Source: Pseudomonadota bacterium
GTDB taxonomy: Bacteria; Pseudomonadota; Gammaproteobacteria; Steroidobacterales; JBCBZW01
Assembly (NCBI GenBank): GCA_039193195.1
Contig: JBCCWS010000025.1
Coordinates: 1 to 64,000 of the forward strand
DNA: 64,000 bases
Direction of reading: 5' to 3'
Below are positions 18,882 through 28,029 of the stretch, one piece after another. A program made the position numbers and the translations under genes. Positions within the stretch are counted from its first letter, which is position 1; each line of letters begins with the position of its first letter. A model generated the notes under the pieces. That model was not told where the DNA came from, did no database searches, and saw nothing but the letters and a program-made list of their open reading frames with translations.

Positions 18882-19021
18882 GCGCGCAGCATAGCGGCTC
18901 ACCGCGGCGAGCGCTGTCGATACGGTCCGCGTGGGGCGCAAGGCAGGGTGGGGCATGGAGTTAGAAGCCGGCAGATCCCCGAGTCGAGTGGGGAAGGGAC
19001 CCGCCGGCGAGGGGATCGAGC

Positions 19022-19909
19022 CTAGTCGGCGGGATTCGCCACGCGCACCTTGAGTAGGCGCGAGAGCTGCACGAACGCTTCGGAGATCAGCAGCGTGCCG
19101 CTGCTTCGGTCAAAGCCGACCCCGTTCGGAAACTCGATGTCTCGGCTGAGATCGCGGGAGACGGTCTGGCCCGTCGCCGGGTTCACGCGCAGCAACTCGG
19201 CGCCCTGAACTCCTGTGGCGTAGAGCAATCCGTTGACGAACTCCAGGTGGCCGATAGTGGCGAAGAAGCCCGGGCGTTCGACTTGGGTGACCACGGTCTG
19301 CTGACCTTCGGGGTCGAACGCGATGATCGTGCCATCGTGGAAGTTGGCAGTGTACAGCGTGCCGTTGTTGCCCAGGGTGATGCCAACAGGTGCCAGCAGC
19401 GCACCGCCTTCGCTAAACGTGCTCACCTCGCCGGCGGGGGTGATCTTCTGCACCGCCGTGCCCTGACCGAGTCCAGTCTGCGGATCCGACTCGCCGAATT
19501 GAGAGACGTACAGGTTGTCCTGCGCGTCGATCGTGATGCCGGCTGGGAACGGCAGCGTGTCTGCAAAATGCGTGACTTCGCCAGACGGAGAGACCTTGCT
19601 CACCGAGGCTGAGTTGAAATTGGTGACGAAGAGGTTGCCCATGGAGTCTTCGGTCACGTCGATTGGCCCGCTGAGGGCATCGGTGATGAAGAAGGTGTTG
19701 CCTTCGGGAGTGATAATGAAGAGGCGATCGCCGCTGAAGCCCTCGGCGGTGTAGATGTCGCCGCTGTCCGAGACGTGCACGCCATCCATGACGAGTGCTT
19801 TTAGGGGCAGGCTGCGACGATTCTCGGCGAGGGCGGGGTTCATGGCGGCGGCCAGCAGGAGGCCGGCCACCGTCGTGGTGGCGAGGGTGCGAGGCGAGAG
19901 TGTGAACAT
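19022..19909 (-). CDS. Secreted NHL/SMP-30-like beta-propeller protein
   Basis: A 295-residue protein starting at MFTLSPRTLA, directly after a strong AAGGAG site. It has a signal peptide ending in NPALAENR. Repeats of the form GNLFVTNFNSASVSKVSPSG, DNLYVSQFG and GTLYTANFHDGTI are NHL/SMP-30-type propeller blades. Such proteins are periplasmic or secreted; catalytic (lactonase) and purely binding members both exist. Here the calcium ligands of gluconolactonase are not clearly visible, so no enzyme activity is assigned. The longer in-frame extension upstream lacks a signal sequence and is rejected. Confidence 0.8.
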   Translation of the reverse strand: MFTLSPRTLATTTVAGLLLAAAMNPALAENRRSLPLKALVMDGVHVSDSGDIYTAEGFSGDRLFIITPEGNTFFITDALSGPIDVTEDSMGNLFVTNFNSASVSKVSPSGEVTHFADTLPFPAGITIDAQDNLYVSQFGESDPQTGLGQGTAVQKITPAGEVSTFSEGGALLAPVGITLGNNGTLYTANFHDGTIIAFDPEGQQTVVTQVERPGFFATIGHLEFVNGLLYATGVQGAELLRVNPATGQTVSRDLSRDIEFPNGVGFDRSSGTLLISEAFVQLSRLLKVRVANPAD

Positions 19910-20178
19910 ATTGATCTCCTTGGCATTCACGGTGAGCGTCTGGCTCGAGGGCACTCTCGCGGCGGCCCCTAGGGGGCACAAGGCAGAAATCGCGAGCGGG
20001 GTCGCGGTTGAGGTGAGCGGCCAGCGGTTGCGGCGCAGTGGGATCGGCATGGCCCGTGAGCGGGCAGCGGTACCCCCCGAGCTGAGCGTTCTCAAGCAAT
20101 CTTGCGATCGTGTGTATAGTGACCGCCGATCTGCCGGCCACGGGGCCTAGTGGACAACGCGCGTCGGAGACCCACCGG

Positions 20179-20805
20179 ATGGAGTTGCTCTTATCACTGG
20201 CGATGCTCGCCCTAGTGCACACGGTCGCCGTCGTCAGCCCCGGCCCTACGCTGGTGCTCGTGGCGCAAACCGCTGCCGGGAAGTCGCGCTCTACGGCGAC
20301 CGCTGCCGCCGGCGGTATCGCCTTTGGCACTTTTGTATGGGCCACCTCAGCTCTGTTCGGTTTGGATCTGCTGTTTCAAGTGGCGCCGTGGCTATACCTA
20401 ACGATCAAGATCGCTGGCGGCGTGTTCCTGCTCTTTTTGGCTTACAAGCTCTGGACCAGCGCATCCACGCCGCTTTCCCTGGTGCCTGTTGACGCAGCGG
20501 GTGAGCAGGAAGATGGCTGGCGTGCGGCACGCACGGGGCTCTGGGTCCAGCTCTCCAACCCCAAGGTGGCCGTCTTCTTCGGTTCTATCTTCGTAGCGAT
20601 TCTGCCGCCCAATCGCTCCCTGCTGCTATCTGCCGCAGCAATCGCGCTGGTGACATGGATCGAGTTTTGCTGGTATGCACTTATGGCTGCTGCGTTTTCG
20701 CAGTCGCGCGTCGCTAGCGCCTACGGGCGAGCGAAGTCGACAGTGGATCGGGCGTGTGCCGGCGTGCTGGGAGCCCTAGGGGTTGGCGTGTTGACGACCC
20801 GATGA
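20179..20805 (+). CDS. LysE/RhtB family amino-acid exporter
   Basis: A 208-residue inner-membrane protein with about six helices. The family motif appears as HTVAVVSPGPTLVLVAQTA near residues 14-32, followed by GIAFGTFVW. The C-terminal half has LSNPKVAVFFGSIF, another LysE signature. These proteins export amino acids or similar small metabolites by proton exchange. The substrate cannot be read from sequence. Start: ATG 20179 gives the standard N-terminus. It is divergent from the propeller gene across about 270 bp. Confidence 0.9.
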   Translation: MELLLSLAMLALVHTVAVVSPGPTLVLVAQTAAGKSRSTATAAAGGIAFGTFVWATSALFGLDLLFQVAPWLYLTIKIAGGVFLLFLAYKLWTSASTPLSLVPVDAAGEQEDGWRAARTGLWVQLSNPKVAVFFGSIFVAILPPNRSLLLSAAAIALVTWIEFCWYALMAAAFSQSRVASAYGRAKSTVDRACAGVLGALGVGVLTTR

Positions 20806-20829
20806 GCGAGGCGCTAGGGCTGGCCACCC

Positions 20830-21350
20830 GCGCATAGGTCACGCCGCCGCGCGACAGGCCATCGAGGCACAGCTCAATCTGCGCAGGGTCCTTTAGGTAA
20901 AACAACTTCTCGCGCACGAAGGCCAGGGAGAAGCCGGGCACCTCGCGGCGCAGGCGCTCGGCCAGGGCGCTGGCCTCGGCGAGGCGATCGAGGTGGGCGA
21001 GGGCGACGACGCGGTGGCCCGTGGATCCAGTACTGATGGTTCGGATTGCTGCGCGCTTGGTCCAGCCAACGCAAGGCGCGGTCGTAGTTGCCCATGAAGA
21101 GCGTGGTGAGGGCGCTGTAGGTGTAGAAGGCCCAGAGCTGCGGGTCGCTGGGGCTCAAGGCGATGGACCTCTCGAAGCAGGCGATCGACTCCTCGTATCG
21201 TCCGCCGTTGGCGAGGGAGTCGCCCAGGGCGCAGTGGGCCACGGCGAGAGTTGGGCTGAGTTCGATTGATGTCCGTGCTGTTGCCGTCCGCCCGGTACTC
21301 CTGGCCGATTTGCCCCGACAGGTTGGCGAGGGGCAGCACGAGCACGCCTC
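20830..21350 (-). pseudogene. Remnant of a TolB-like/TPR protein (internal deletion and frameshifts)
   Basis: On the minus strand, RGVLVLPLANLSG then QEYRADG is the start of a TolB-like domain. The frame then breaks and jumps to TPR sequence (IELSPTLAVAHCALGD; GGRYEESIACFERSIALS; GNYDRALRWLDQARS). A second break near 21020 leads to VPGFSLAFVREKLFYL. The family normally has about 250 residues between the first two parts, so an internal deletion plus at least one frameshift is inferred. It is related in type to the intact protein at 930-2693. It is not expected to be functional. Confidence 0.6.
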
Positions 21351-21369
21351 GAAGACGGCCGAGACGGCT

Positions 21370-21566
21370 GTGTTTGTCTCCTCCGATGCGGGCGAGTTGT
21401 GCTGCAAGGGCGCCCTCGATGGCCGCGTGGCTGAGGGGTACGAGCCCATCGCCGGTCTGGTGCACGACTTGCTCGCCAACGGCGGCGAGATCTGGCGCTG
21501 CCCCGCGTGCGTGCGGGCCAAGAAGATCAGCGAGTCGGATCTGATCGATGGCGTCGAGATCGCCCG
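21370..21566 (+). pseudogene. Fragment of a DsrE-family sulfur-relay-like protein
   Basis: The plus-strand frame reads VFVSSDAGELCCKGALDG, then VAEGYEPIAGLVHDLLANGG and EIWRCPACVRAKKISESDLI, ending in DGVEIA. That order (hydrophobic strand, EGY..., GG.IW.CP.C..A+.I...DLI.GVEI) is characteristic of DsrE/DsrF-like small proteins with a conserved cysteine. The N-terminal strand and the C-terminal end are missing, and no start codon fits. It abuts the TolB/TPR remnant on the opposite strand. Confidence 0.5.
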
Positions 21567-21614
21567 TGGCCTCGGCGAGCAGGGGTCTGCGACGGGCGTC
21601 GACTGCGCTGCCAG

Positions 21615-21769
21615 CTTCATCGCCGCCAGCCGCGGTGCCGCGGCTGATACGGTTGCGGCCTACCGTGAGGCGCGAGCTAGCCGGGCTGATCGCACCTTAC
21701 GCACGGCAGGACGGGTCGATCTGGGCGCGCTCGAGCGCGTGGTTGGTCACCGCCTACAATTCGCAGTAA
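21615..21769 (+). pseudogene. Possible C-terminal fragment of a SAM-dependent methyltransferase
   Basis: The frame ends RRELAGLIAPYARQDGSIWA then RSSAWLVTAYN and a stop. The pattern L.PY...DGS......AWLVTA is common at the C-terminus of small class I methyltransferases. The SAM-binding half is absent. Together with the two preceding fragments it makes this about 1-kb interval a patch of gene remnants. The assignment is tentative because the matching segment is short. Confidence 0.3.
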
Positions 21770-21832
21770 CCACGTCGCCGAGGCGCAGGGGCGCGAGGCG
21801 GCGCGCCCTTCCCACCCCAGCGGGTGATTGCA

Positions 21833-23065
21833 CTAGGCGTCCGGCCCCGCTCCTCGCGCTTGGGGGCCCAGCGTCATCGGCTGCCACTTCCCGTAGCTCG
21901 CGCTGCGCCATAGCCACTCCATGGGCCCGAAGCGATAGCGGGCGAGCCACCATCGCGAGCCGTAGGCCTGAGCGGTCAGTATCAACAGTGCGGCGAGCAG
22001 CACACCGACGGCACCAAAGCGCGGGCCCACGCCCAGGCCCACTCCGTAGAAGATGGCGACGCCAACGATCGACTGGGCCATGTAGTTTGTAAGGGCCATG
22101 CGCCCAAGGGGGGCGGGCCCCTGGAGAACGGCGCGCCAGCGGCTGCTTTGCACGTACAGCAGCACGAAGCTCGCCATGTAGAACACCCCAAGCCCCAGCG
22201 GCGCCGCGTTGTACAACACGCGCCAGAGGCTCCGCTCGCGCTCTTCTCCTAAAAACCCCAGCGGGAGCTCGACGATGTCGTAGCGTCGCGTGCTCACCAG
22301 CGCGGTGATGAGCAGCGCCCCCACGAGCGATCCCCACCACAGGCGTCGCCAGCGTGACTGGTGCTCCAGGGGGTGAGTCAGCATGCCGGCGTTGCCGAGG
22401 GCGACGCCGATGAGCATGCGGCCGAAGATGTAAGTCGGCAGGATCCACACGGCGATCCGCATCCGCAGGTCGCGGGCCAAGTTCCCCTCGAGCATCGCGC
22501 CGAGGTGTTCACCGGAAAAGGCAGCTAGCGCGCGTGCCGCTGATTCCCCTGAGCTGATCTGTGTCGGGAGGAGGTTGGGGATCACCGGCTGGAGCAGAAG
22601 CGGCGCGACCAAAACGACGAAGCCGCCAACGGTCACCAGTACCGTCGCCGGGAGGCGGGCCAGGGGGATGAGCAGCAACCCCAGCACGGCGTAGTAGCGC
22701 AGGATGTCACCCCACCAGAGCAGGTACGCGTGAGCCAAGCCAATGACCAACAGCACGAGCAGGCGCCGCAGATAGGTCCGCATCGCCGGGGCGCTGCCCT
22801 TGGCCTTGCCCATTTGCAGTGAGAACCCCACGCCGAACAGTAGGGTAAATAGGGTGATGGACGTGCCGTTCACGAACATGGACATCAGTTCGTTGATCAC
22901 ACGATCCACCGCGGCAGTTGGCAGGGCCTGCTTCTGCGCGGACGGCAGCAGGTCGTACAGGGACAGCATTCGCAGGTTGGCGAGGAGCACGCCGATCAGC
23001 GCGAAGCCGCGCAGGGCGTCGAGCAGGGAAGAGCGATTTGCTTGGGGACTCAGGCGGTCAGGCAT
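21833..23065 (-). CDS. DUF418 family membrane protein
   Basis: A 410-residue polytopic protein beginning MPDRLSPQ with the family hallmark LDALRGFALIGVLLANLRM. The conserved C-terminal DUF418 block includes GRMALTNYMAQSIVG and RYRFGPMEWLWRSASYG. About ten hydrophobic helices are visible. The family belongs to the acyltransferase-3/heparan N-acetyltransferase-like superfamily, but its reaction is unknown. Start: ATG 23065 fits the family; the longer in-frame stretch upstream is basic and unconserved. It is divergent from the ABC exporter gene. Confidence 0.88.
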   Translation of the reverse strand: MPDRLSPQANRSSLLDALRGFALIGVLLANLRMLSLYDLLPSAQKQALPTAAVDRVINELMSMFVNGTSITLFTLLFGVGFSLQMGKAKGSAPAMRTYLRRLLVLLVIGLAHAYLLWWGDILRYYAVLGLLLIPLARLPATVLVTVGGFVVLVAPLLLQPVIPNLLPTQISSGESAARALAAFSGEHLGAMLEGNLARDLRMRIAVWILPTYIFGRMLIGVALGNAGMLTHPLEHQSRWRRLWWGSLVGALLITALVSTRRYDIVELPLGFLGEERERSLWRVLYNAAPLGLGVFYMASFVLLYVQSSRWRAVLQGPAPLGRMALTNYMAQSIVGVAIFYGVGLGVGPRFGAVGVLLAALLILTAQAYGSRWWLARYRFGPMEWLWRSASYGKWQPMTLGPQARGAGPDA

Positions 23066-23387
23066 AGGGTGGCGCGTCAGCGTGGTGCTGCCATGGCACG
23101 TGTGGCGTGGTGGTCTCGGGTGCGTCACTCGCCCCGGATGTTGGCGATCGCGCGCTGTTCCCGTGAGTGATCTCACGGTTCGTTTGCCCGATGCGACGCA
23201 GGATTGCGCGAGAGTATAGCGATTGCTTGCGGCCGGCGTACGCTGTGGGCGCCGTAGGGTACGCATCCACCGGCAGCCGCGAGTGCGAATACTGCACCGT
23301 CACGAGAGTGTTGCCCGTAGCTGCTAGTGTGCGAGGATCCCTAGCCCGGCATGCCTTGCCCGTCGCCGATCCCAGCCGAGACCCACC

Positions 23388-25265
23388 ATGCGTGCTTTCT
23401 TTGAGCGCTTCGAGCGCCTCGTCAACCCCTTCCCGATGGCGCAACCTGGCCCCGCCCCGAAGGATCTTTATCGCTTTTTCCGACGAAGCGTGAGCGGGTT
23501 GGAAGTGCCCCTGCTTGCAATGACACTGCTCAGCACTCTGATGGCGGCGGTGGAGGTCTCGCTATTCGGATTCACCGGCAAGCTCGTGGATCGGCTGTCC
23601 GCGAGCTCACCGGCTGAGTTCTTGGCCACGGGCTGGCCCATGCTGGTGGTGTACGGGTCGCTGGTGTTGATCGTGATGCCGCTCACGGTCCTCTTTCGCT
23701 CGACCCTGGTGCACCAAGCGCTAATGGGCAACTTCGCGATGCGCATCCGCTGGCAAGCGCACCGCTACCTACTAGGGCAGAGCCTCGGCTTCTTTCAGGA
23801 GCAGCTAGCCGGCGGTGTGGCGACCAAGCTCATGCAGACCTCTCTGGCCGTCAGAGAGTCGGTGATGAAGATGCTCGACATCATCGTGTATGTCAGCGTG
23901 TATTTCCTAAGCATGGTGGTCCTGGTCGCGTCAGCGGACTGGCGCCTTATGTTGCCACTAGTCGGTTGGCTATCGCTCTACATAGCCACGCTGCGTCATC
24001 TGTTGCCGAAGCTGCGCAAGGTGTCTGAGCGTCAGGCCGACGCGCGCTCAGTGATGACCGGCCGGGTCACCGACACGTACAGTCACATCAGTACTGTGAA
24101 ACTGTTCTCCCAAGGCGAGCGTGAGTCGCGCTACGCGCAGGAGGGCATGCAGGGGTTCCTGGACACTGTGTACCCCCAGATGCGCTTGGTGACGCAGCTC
24201 AGCGTGTCTGTTTGGACCCTTGGGGCGCTGCTCATCTTCGCCGTGTCGGCCCTGTCGATCACCCTATGGACGCAGCAAGCGGTCTCGCCCGGAGCCATCG
24301 CCGTGGCGATCGCCTTGTCCTTGCGCCTGAACGGGATGTCCCAGTGGATCATGTGGGAGGTGTCCAGCCTTTCAGAGAACATCGGCACGGTGCGCGACGG
24401 GATCAACACCCTGTCGCGGGAAGTGCAGGTGGTCGACAAGCCCGATGCGAAGCCTCTACGTGTGCAGCGGGGTGAGATCCGAATGCGTGATGTGCGCTTC
24501 GCCTACGATGAGCAGGAGGCGGTGTTCGAGGCGCTGAACCTTCACATCCGTGCTGGGGAGAAGGTCGGTTTGGTGGGGCGCTCCGGCGCGGGCAAGTCGT
24601 CGCTTGTCAGCCTTCTGCTCCGGTTCTACGACGTGCATGGGGGCGAGATCCTCATCGACGGCCAGTCGCTCGTCGATGTGACCCAACAGAGCCTGCGCGC
24701 CAGCATCGGTATGGTCACGCAAGACACTTCTCTGATGCACCGCTCGATCCGCGACAACATCGCCTACGGCCGCCCCGATGCCACGCAGGAGCAGATCATC
24801 CGCGCTGCCAAGCGTGCGCAGGCCTGGGACTTCATTCGCGCCGTTCGCGATCCCGATGGCCGTAGCGGTCTGGACGCCCACGTCGGCGATCGCGGTGTGC
24901 GCCTCTCGGGCGGCCAGCGCCAGCGCATCGCCATCGCGCGCGTGCTGTTGAAGGATGCGCCCATACTCGTGCTCGACGAGGCGACCTCCGCCCTAGACTC
25001 CGAGGTCGAGGCGGCGATCCAGGGCGCGTTGGGCGAGTTGATGGAGGGGAAGACGGTGATCGCGATAGCCCATCGCCTGTCGACGATCGCAGCCCTGGAC
25101 AGGCTATTGGTGATGGAGGAGGGGCACGTAGTGGAACAAGGGACGCATAGCGAGTTGGTTGAAGCGGGTGGCATCTACTCGCGCCTGTGGGCTCACCAGT
25201 CGGGTGGTTTCCTCGGCGAGGTGCCCGCCCCCGGCGAGGGCGACAGTTCGCACTATGCGGCTTAG
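23388..25265 (+). CDS. ABC exporter, fused membrane and ATP-binding domains
   Basis: A 625-residue half-transporter. The membrane domain spans about 1-350 with six helices. The nucleotide-binding domain has Walker A GRSGAGKSSL, signature LSGGQRQRIAIARVLL, Walker B ILVLDEATSALDS and H-loop IAHRLSTI. It would work as a homodimer that extrudes a lipid, peptide or drug. Nothing identifies the substrate; it is not close enough to the MsbA pattern to name. The rluA-type gene starts 11 bp after its stop, indicating an operon. Confidence 0.92.
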   Translation: MRAFFERFERLVNPFPMAQPGPAPKDLYRFFRRSVSGLEVPLLAMTLLSTLMAAVEVSLFGFTGKLVDRLSASSPAEFLATGWPMLVVYGSLVLIVMPLTVLFRSTLVHQALMGNFAMRIRWQAHRYLLGQSLGFFQEQLAGGVATKLMQTSLAVRESVMKMLDIIVYVSVYFLSMVVLVASADWRLMLPLVGWLSLYIATLRHLLPKLRKVSERQADARSVMTGRVTDTYSHISTVKLFSQGERESRYAQEGMQGFLDTVYPQMRLVTQLSVSVWTLGALLIFAVSALSITLWTQQAVSPGAIAVAIALSLRLNGMSQWIMWEVSSLSENIGTVRDGINTLSREVQVVDKPDAKPLRVQRGEIRMRDVRFAYDEQEAVFEALNLHIRAGEKVGLVGRSGAGKSSLVSLLLRFYDVHGGEILIDGQSLVDVTQQSLRASIGMVTQDTSLMHRSIRDNIAYGRPDATQEQIIRAAKRAQAWDFIRAVRDPDGRSGLDAHVGDRGVRLSGGQRQRIAIARVLLKDAPILVLDEATSALDSEVEAAIQGALGELMEGKTVIAIAHRLSTIAALDRLLVMEEGHVVEQGTHSELVEAGGIYSRLWAHQSGGFLGEVPAPGEGDSSHYAA

Positions 25266-25276
25266 GGGCAACTCCG

Positions 25277-26122
25277 ATGCCCGCGACTGAGTCTCACCTC
25301 GAGATCCATCTGGTGGTGGAGGCGGCCGATTGCTTGCCCGTTGACTTGCTTCATGAGGCGAGCGGCTTGCCTAAGCAGCGTATCAAGTGGGCGATGCACT
25401 GTGGTGCCGTCTGGATGACGCGTGGGCAACAAGGCCAACGCCTGCGCCGTGCGAAGCGCGCCCTGCGCGAAGGCGACGAACTGCATCTTTACTACGATGC
25501 CAGCATCTTGGCCGAGACGCCGCCACCGCCTTCGCTGATCTCAGACGTCGAGGGCTACTCCGTGTGGCGCAAGCCCTACGGCATGCGTTCCCAAGGATCG
25601 AAGTGGGGTGATCATTGCACGCTAGTGCGTTGGGCCGAGACCCACCTCACGCCGGAGCGACCGGCCTTCACCGTGCACCGTCTCGATCGCGCGGCCAACG
25701 GTCTCATGCTTGTGGCCCACAGCAAGGCGATGGCGGGCGCGCTGGCGCAGTGCTTTCGCAAGCGCCGGGTGGAGAAGCGGTACCGAGCTTTGGTACTGGG
25801 TGACTTCTCGTCGCAGCAATCTCCCCAGCGGATCGACGCCCCGATCGATGGCAAGGAGGCAATCAGCGAGGTAACGCTGTGTGAGGTCAGCGCGGATGGC
25901 ACGCGGTCGCTCGTGGATGTGCGGATCGAGACCGGGCGCAAGCACCAGATTCGCCGCCACCTGAGCGCCCTCGGTCACCCGATCATCGGGGATCGCCGCT
26001 ATGGAGTGGTGGCGGCGGCTGTGGACTTGCAGCTCACTGCCTATGTGTTGGGCTTTACTTGCCCCGTGAGCGGTCAGCCGGTGGAGTACCGCCTGCAGGC
26101 GCCGCAACTCCCATGCTTGTAG
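25277..26122 (+). CDS. RluA-family pseudouridine synthase
   Basis: A 281-residue enzyme. The catalytic motif is FTVHRLDRAANGLML, whose Asp attacks the target uridine. KRYRALVLGDF and ETGRKHQIRRHLSALGHPIIGDRRYG are further family blocks. An S4-like N-terminal region (about 25-75) is weak. Closest by feel to the single-domain RluA/TruC group; the RNA site it modifies is not determined. ATG 25277 is chosen because the frame further upstream overlaps the ABC gene. Confidence 0.88.
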   Translation: MPATESHLEIHLVVEAADCLPVDLLHEASGLPKQRIKWAMHCGAVWMTRGQQGQRLRRAKRALREGDELHLYYDASILAETPPPPSLISDVEGYSVWRKPYGMRSQGSKWGDHCTLVRWAETHLTPERPAFTVHRLDRAANGLMLVAHSKAMAGALAQCFRKRRVEKRYRALVLGDFSSQQSPQRIDAPIDGKEAISEVTLCEVSADGTRSLVDVRIETGRKHQIRRHLSALGHPIIGDRRYGVVAAAVDLQLTAYVLGFTCPVSGQPVEYRLQAPQLPCL

Positions 26123-26295
26123 GGCGCGCAGGCGGCGCTAGCCGTTTGCACCACACCCTTCGTCGCGTCATAGCGTGAGCCTATCGCCACCATAGGAACC
26201 TTGTGCGGGATGCGTCGTAACGACTGGAAGTCGGGCGGTCACTTACTGCTACCGATAGCACGCAAGTGCTCAAGTGAAGATCCAGGAGACACTCC

Positions 26296-26553
26296 ATGAA
26301 CACTCTGATTCGCGCAGCTGCTCTTATCGCCGTTTCCACCGGCGCTGCCATCGCTGATGACGTCGCCTCGGCCGCCCCACACCTAGGCGATGCTACGCCC
26401 TTCGACCTGGCGCCGGCTGGCGCACCGCTCGCACCGGTGACGATTCAGGATTACGTACTGGCCCAGCAGGGGAGTCCGCACCATGGCGTCGTCGTGATAT
26501 CCACTGCGGCTCCCGTCGACTTTGCGATCGATACGGCCGCGCGCCAGTTGTAG
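26296..26553 (+). CDS. Small exported protein of unknown function
   Basis: An 85-residue protein with a signal peptide (NTLIRAAALIAVSTGAAIAD). It is preceded by a good AGGAGA site 8 bases before the ATG. The mature part is about 65 residues, rich in Ala and Pro, with no cysteines and no recognised domain. The gene is followed by a strong hairpin at 26572-26606. The combination of ribosome site, signal peptide and terminator makes it likely to be real despite its size. Confidence 0.6.
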   Translation: MNTLIRAAALIAVSTGAAIADDVASAAPHLGDATPFDLAPAGAPLAPVTIQDYVLAQQGSPHHGVVVISTAAPVDFAIDTAARQL

Positions 26554-26571
26554 GTGCTGTGAATCGGAACA

Positions 26572-26606
26572 GGTGCTGGGGCCGGACTGCGCTGAGCCCC
26601 AGCACC
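26572..26606. terminator. Hairpin between convergent genes
   Basis: GGTGCTGGGGC (26572-26582) pairs perfectly with GCCCCAGCACC (26596-26606) around a 13-base loop. It lies 18 bp after the small exported gene and 44 bp beyond the stop of the opposing glutaminyl-cyclase gene, so it may end both transcripts. There is no clear T-run. Confidence 0.55.
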
Positions 26607-26650
26607 CCTCGCCTCTAGATTCGGATAACTACCTAGGTTTGGAGGTCTAC

Positions 26651-27547
26651 TCAGCGCCTCGACGCCAAAGGGTTGGCGAAGACGTAGATTGTCGGCCAGT
26701 TCTTCCCCGTGACGTATATCTCGTCCCGCTCTGCCTCGTAGGCGATGCCGTTCAGGACATAGTCACCCGCCGTGCAGCCGAAGCTGCCGCAAATCGCGTC
26801 CGGGCCGGTCGAGAGCACCGGGCGCACGGCCTTGGCTAGGGGGGAGCCGTCGATGGCTAGCGTGACGCAGCCTGTGCCCACGTCGATGGCCAAGATAATC
26901 GGCGGCCCGTAGAGGTTGGCCAGCACATGGTCGCCGACCGCCTCAAGTTCGTTGAGCCCCGTTACAGGGCGTTTCCCGGCGAGCACGGCGATCTCGCGTG
27001 TCACGGAGAAATCTGATGGATCCACCAGGCGCATAGTCGCAGTGCCGTCGCTCAACAGCAGCTGACCATCGTAAGGGGTGAGTCCCCAGCCCTCGCCATC
27101 GTAGCTGAGGGTTGCGGGGTCCGTTGCCTCGAAGTTGCCATCCGCCTGAATGTCGTACACGTACGCCTGTTGCGAGCGCCAGGTCAGGTTGTAGGCCTTG
27201 CCGTCCAGGATCGCGAGTCCCTCGCCGAAGCGTGAGTCGTCGAGGGTGGTCAAGCGGGACAGGTCCTTCCCATCCATGGCCAGCGCGTAGACACCCGAGT
27301 GTCCGAACATGCCTGCGCTTTCGTACAGGCGGCCGTCGTGCACCAGGAGACCCTGGGTGTAGCGGGGCGCCTTGTTGAGTTCGCGCACGGCGCTTTGCGG
27401 CGTCAGGGCGATCGAGTCGACTTGCGCGGGGCATTGCGTAGGCGCCTCGACGTCAGCGGCTTGCGCCGCCGGGATCGCAAATAGCGCGAGGGCAAACGCT
27501 ACCCGCGCGGCCTCGCACGCCGCCAGCATGGGAGTGGGTCTTCTCAT
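26651..27547 (-). CDS. Glutaminyl-peptide cyclotransferase (glutamine cyclotransferase family)
   Basis: A 298-residue secreted protein with a signal peptide (RVAFALALFAIPAAQAAD). Family marks of the plant/bacterial-type glutaminyl cyclase propeller are RYTQGLLVHDGRLYES, GEGWGLTPYDGQLLLSDGT, LNELEAV and NGIAYE. The enzyme converts N-terminal glutamine of peptides to pyroglutamate. Four cysteines suggest disulfides in the periplasm. ATG 27547 is preferred to the in-frame ATG 27583 because it gives a compact signal peptide. It is convergent with the small exported gene. Confidence 0.82.
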   Translation of the reverse strand: MRRPTPMLAACEAARVAFALALFAIPAAQAADVEAPTQCPAQVDSIALTPQSAVRELNKAPRYTQGLLVHDGRLYESAGMFGHSGVYALAMDGKDLSRLTTLDDSRFGEGLAILDGKAYNLTWRSQQAYVYDIQADGNFEATDPATLSYDGEGWGLTPYDGQLLLSDGTATMRLVDPSDFSVTREIAVLAGKRPVTGLNELEAVGDHVLANLYGPPIILAIDVGTGCVTLAIDGSPLAKAVRPVLSTGPDAICGSFGCTAGDYVLNGIAYEAERDEIYVTGKNWPTIYVFANPLASRR

Positions 27548-27795
27548 GGCGGAAATGGTCGGTGACCCTGAGCTGGATTGCAATTGGCGTGGAGGCGTAG
27601 GGAGATGCCGCTCGTCCCATCCACCAAGCTGCTGAGGCGTGCATGCTGTCGCTGTCGCTTCCTACAAAGACGGGAGAGCGCGTCGGGAACTCGTATCAAC
27701 GAACGACCATTCCCTGTGCGATGCAGGATTGAATCTCCCAGAGTCTCATGTTGTCCACAAACGAACGCCTCGAATCGTCTCGGCAGTAGTCGGCC

Positions 27796-28029
27796 ATGCC
27801 AACGCTGCTATTGCGTCTCGGCGCTTCCATCGTCCTGTGCAGCCTCGTTGCAGGCGCATCTTCCCTGGACATCTCATGGATCAACGGTGGGGTGAACTCC
27901 GGCTCGCGGATCGTGGTGGCGTTGCCGGATGGACAGCCCTCGCCGGTGCCTGTGCCCGCAGGGTTGCCTTTGACAGCAAGTGGGCTGATTAGCCTTTGGT
28001 GCATGCGTCGGCGGTCTCGCGCGCCTTGA
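27796..28029 (+). CDS. 77-residue exported protein with VPLPA/PEP-CTERM-like tail
   Basis: A very short protein made of a signal peptide (RLGASIVLCSLVAGASS), about 30 residues of mature chain, and a C-terminal sorting-like tail: VPVPAGLPLTASGLISLWCM followed by RRRSRAP. The motif, hydrophobic stretch and Arg cluster match the VPxPA variant of PEP-CTERM. It may be a genuine miniature substrate or the remnant of a longer one with its middle deleted. No domain is recognisable between the two signals. Confidence 0.5.
   Translation: MPTLLLRLGASIVLCSLVAGASSLDISWINGGVNSGSRIVVALPDGQPSPVPVPAGLPLTASGLISLWCMRRRSRAP

Noticed and set aside
21163-22092. 309-codon plus-strand frame
   Set aside because: Only the middle (about 21370-21566) resembles a protein family; the ends are antisense to the TPR remnant and to the DUF418 gene.
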